Source: JBGTIS01 sp041745535
GTDB lineage: Bacteria > Bacteroidota > Bacteroidia > Cytophagales > Cyclobacteriaceae
DNA: 5,451 nt
Assembly: GCA_041745535.1 (NCBI GenBank)
Contig: JBGTIS010000321.1
Span: 1-5,451 of the forward strand
Reading direction: 5' to 3'
In this document: piece by piece, positions 4,273-5,451 of the stretch
Layout: the number at the start of each line of letters is the position of its first letter
Position numbering within the stretch: the stretch's first letter is position 1
The notes under the pieces: generated by a model
What the model saw: only the letters and a program-made list of their open reading frames with translations
Told to the model about the DNA's origin: nothing
The model's database searches: none
Position numbers and translations under genes: made by a program

Positions 4273-5451
4273 TTATAACAACACTTCCTCGAAAGCAATT
4301 TCCTGAGCGGCCAGCACAAATACGGTAGAAGGCAGATTATGTGTGCGTTCACTGAGTTGTTCATAATATTTCACAAAATTCTCATCCGGTTTGGCCAGTC
4401 CCATCATCACCAGATTAGCATTTCGCGATTCTTCCGCAAGAATTTTCCAGAAAGGCTCATTATTGGAAACAATAACTTTGGGAATAAAGTCAACTCGCAT
4501 TTTTCTAAGAATTTCCATCAGGTTGGTACGCGCGCCCTGAGCAGCCGCTTCTGTAGGCACTACAATTTTCATATATACCTCTGCGTTTCGCCAGTTAATA
4601 CTGCTTCGAAGCAGATAGGCGATAATCATCATTAATCCGCCATTACCTTTCAGGCCACCCCACCATACATCAATTCTTGAATAATTGCCAAAACCCCTTT
4701 GCTCATCGTCTCTTACGATTACCACATTGCGCTGATGCTGGTAAAAATGACTAATCATTTCACAATAAGCATCATGGTGAGCCAGTTCGCGGGTATCGCC
4801 CAGTAGAATAGTATTTGGTACCAAAGTACCCAATCCATACGTATTTACCAGTTGCATACCGCCATTAAAAGGATCGGTAGCGGAAATCACCCGTACAAAA
4901 GCCGAAACTCCCTGATTCTGCAAATATTCCTTGATATTCGCCTCGATGGCTCTCACTCGATCCATAGACACGAAATCTGATTTAAGTACTGTAGAAACCG
5001 TCATCAAAGCTTGCCCCTGGGTAATATCATTCGCCAGTGCTATTAAATGCCAACGGCGGGTAGGCGCTCCGGAAAGTACCAGCACATGAGGCCGCCAGTT
5101 TTTAGGATGCGGATTCCCTTCCAGTTGTAAAAGCGCCGAACGAGTAATCGCCAGCCATAAGCCACGACGCACATCTCCCCAGGTAGTTTTCAATTCTCTT
5201 CGCAACAGCCAGATATACACAATGCCTACAAAAATAATAGCCAGTACCGTAGCTAACGCATTAATGAGAAACATTACGGCAATACAACCCAGCGCTCCGA
5301 TGAAGGAAAAAATCCAGTGTACTTTAAAACTGGGGCGAAACGAAGGGCTTTTTAGGAACCGTTCCACACCAGCGGTAATGTTTAATACGCCGTAGGTAGT
5401 AAGAAAAAACATGGTAAGAATGGGTGCGATATAATCCAGATTACCCAGCAA
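4273..5451 (-). CDS. SLC12-like cation/chloride cotransporter or permease, C-terminal part
   Basis: The frame is open at the window edge, so this is the C-terminal 392 residues of a longer protein; the first codon (TTG) is an internal Leu. The sequence matches the APC-superfamily SLC12 group (NKCC/KCC-type), whose members move Na+, K+ and Cl- together; bacterial relatives are often labelled amino acid permease. Visible parts are the late membrane helices (residues about 8-29, 46-64 and 66-83) with FFLTTYGVLN and KSPSFRPSFK, then a cytosolic domain of about 300 residues. That domain carries TWGDVRRGL, HPKNWRPHVLVLSGAP (compare VKNFRPQ-LV-TGAP in animal NKCCs) and IDVWWGGLKGNGGLMMIIAYLL (compare IDVWW-DDGGL-LLIPYLL). 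The near-C-terminal stretch NANLVMMGLAKP resembles a universal-stress-protein-like fold. The transported ions cannot be read from this part. Likely roles are osmotic balance or ion uptake. It appears intact as far as seen and ends at a good terminator. Confidence 0.9.
   Translation of the reverse strand: MLGNLDYIAPILTMFFLTTYGVLNITAGVERFLKSPSFRPSFKVHWIFSFIGALGCIAVMFLINALATVLAIIFVGIVYIWLLRRELKTTWGDVRRGLWLAITRSALLQLEGNPHPKNWRPHVLVLSGAPTRRWHLIALANDITQGQALMTVSTVLKSDFVSMDRVRAIEANIKEYLQNQGVSAFVRVISATDPFNGGMQLVNTYGLGTLVPNTILLGDTRELAHHDAYCEMISHFYQHQRNVVIVRDDEQRGFGNYSRIDVWWGGLKGNGGLMMIIAYLLRSSINWRNAEVYMKIVVPTEAAAQGARTNLMEILRKMRVDFIPKVIVSNNEPFWKILAEESRNANLVMMGLAKPDENFVKYYEQLSERTHNLPSTVFVLAAQEIAFEEVLL

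Noticed and set aside
4339..4635. Plus-strand frame of 98 codons opposite the transporter
   Set aside because: Antisense to conserved SLC12-like coding sequence; composition is that of a shadow frame.

Overview
The window looks like a piece of a Bacteroidota chromosome, most likely from the Cytophagales. The reasons are moderate AT richness, starts without clear Shine-Dalgarno sequences, -7 boxes of the TAnnTTTG type, a head-GIN (DUF2807-type) fragment and a Met-rich outer-membrane barrel gene. The genus cannot be fixed from the sequence alone.

Layout. Positions 1-1050 are mobile-element debris. A minus-strand gene start runs off the left edge and resembles the N-terminus of IS630-type transposases. 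Next to it lies a broken IS5-family transposase on the minus strand, with at least three frame changes and one internal stop. A 68-bp inverted-repeat structure sits at its upstream end. Positions 1109-1858 (+) hold an apparently intact endonuclease V gene (nfi), a DNA repair enzyme acting on deaminated bases. The 1859-2200 interval has no gene but contains a dyad, a strong intrinsic terminator and a perfect 18-bp palindrome. Positions 2204-3441 (+) hold two decayed genes in tandem. The first is an outer-membrane beta-barrel 'transporter' whose signal-peptide end is broken. The second is the C-terminal remnant of a head-GIN protein, which begins flush against the barrel's stop codon.

The right part is in better condition. 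It holds a GNAT acetyltransferase (-), a 59-codon single-membrane-span protein (+), a terminator between convergent genes, and the C-terminal 392 codons of an SLC12-like cation/chloride cotransporter or amino acid permease (-), cut by the window edge.

The genes do not form an operon or an obvious system. Intact housekeeping or stress genes (nfi, GNAT, SLC12-like) are interleaved with decayed accessory genes and insertion-sequence remnants, which suggests a locus that has suffered insertion and deletion. I found no CRISPR array, tRNA, rRNA or clear new defence system. The best leads are the barrel/head-GIN junction, the recoverable reading-frame pieces upstream of the barrel ORF, the possible small RNA before the terminator at 2013-2035, and the 59-aa membrane protein.
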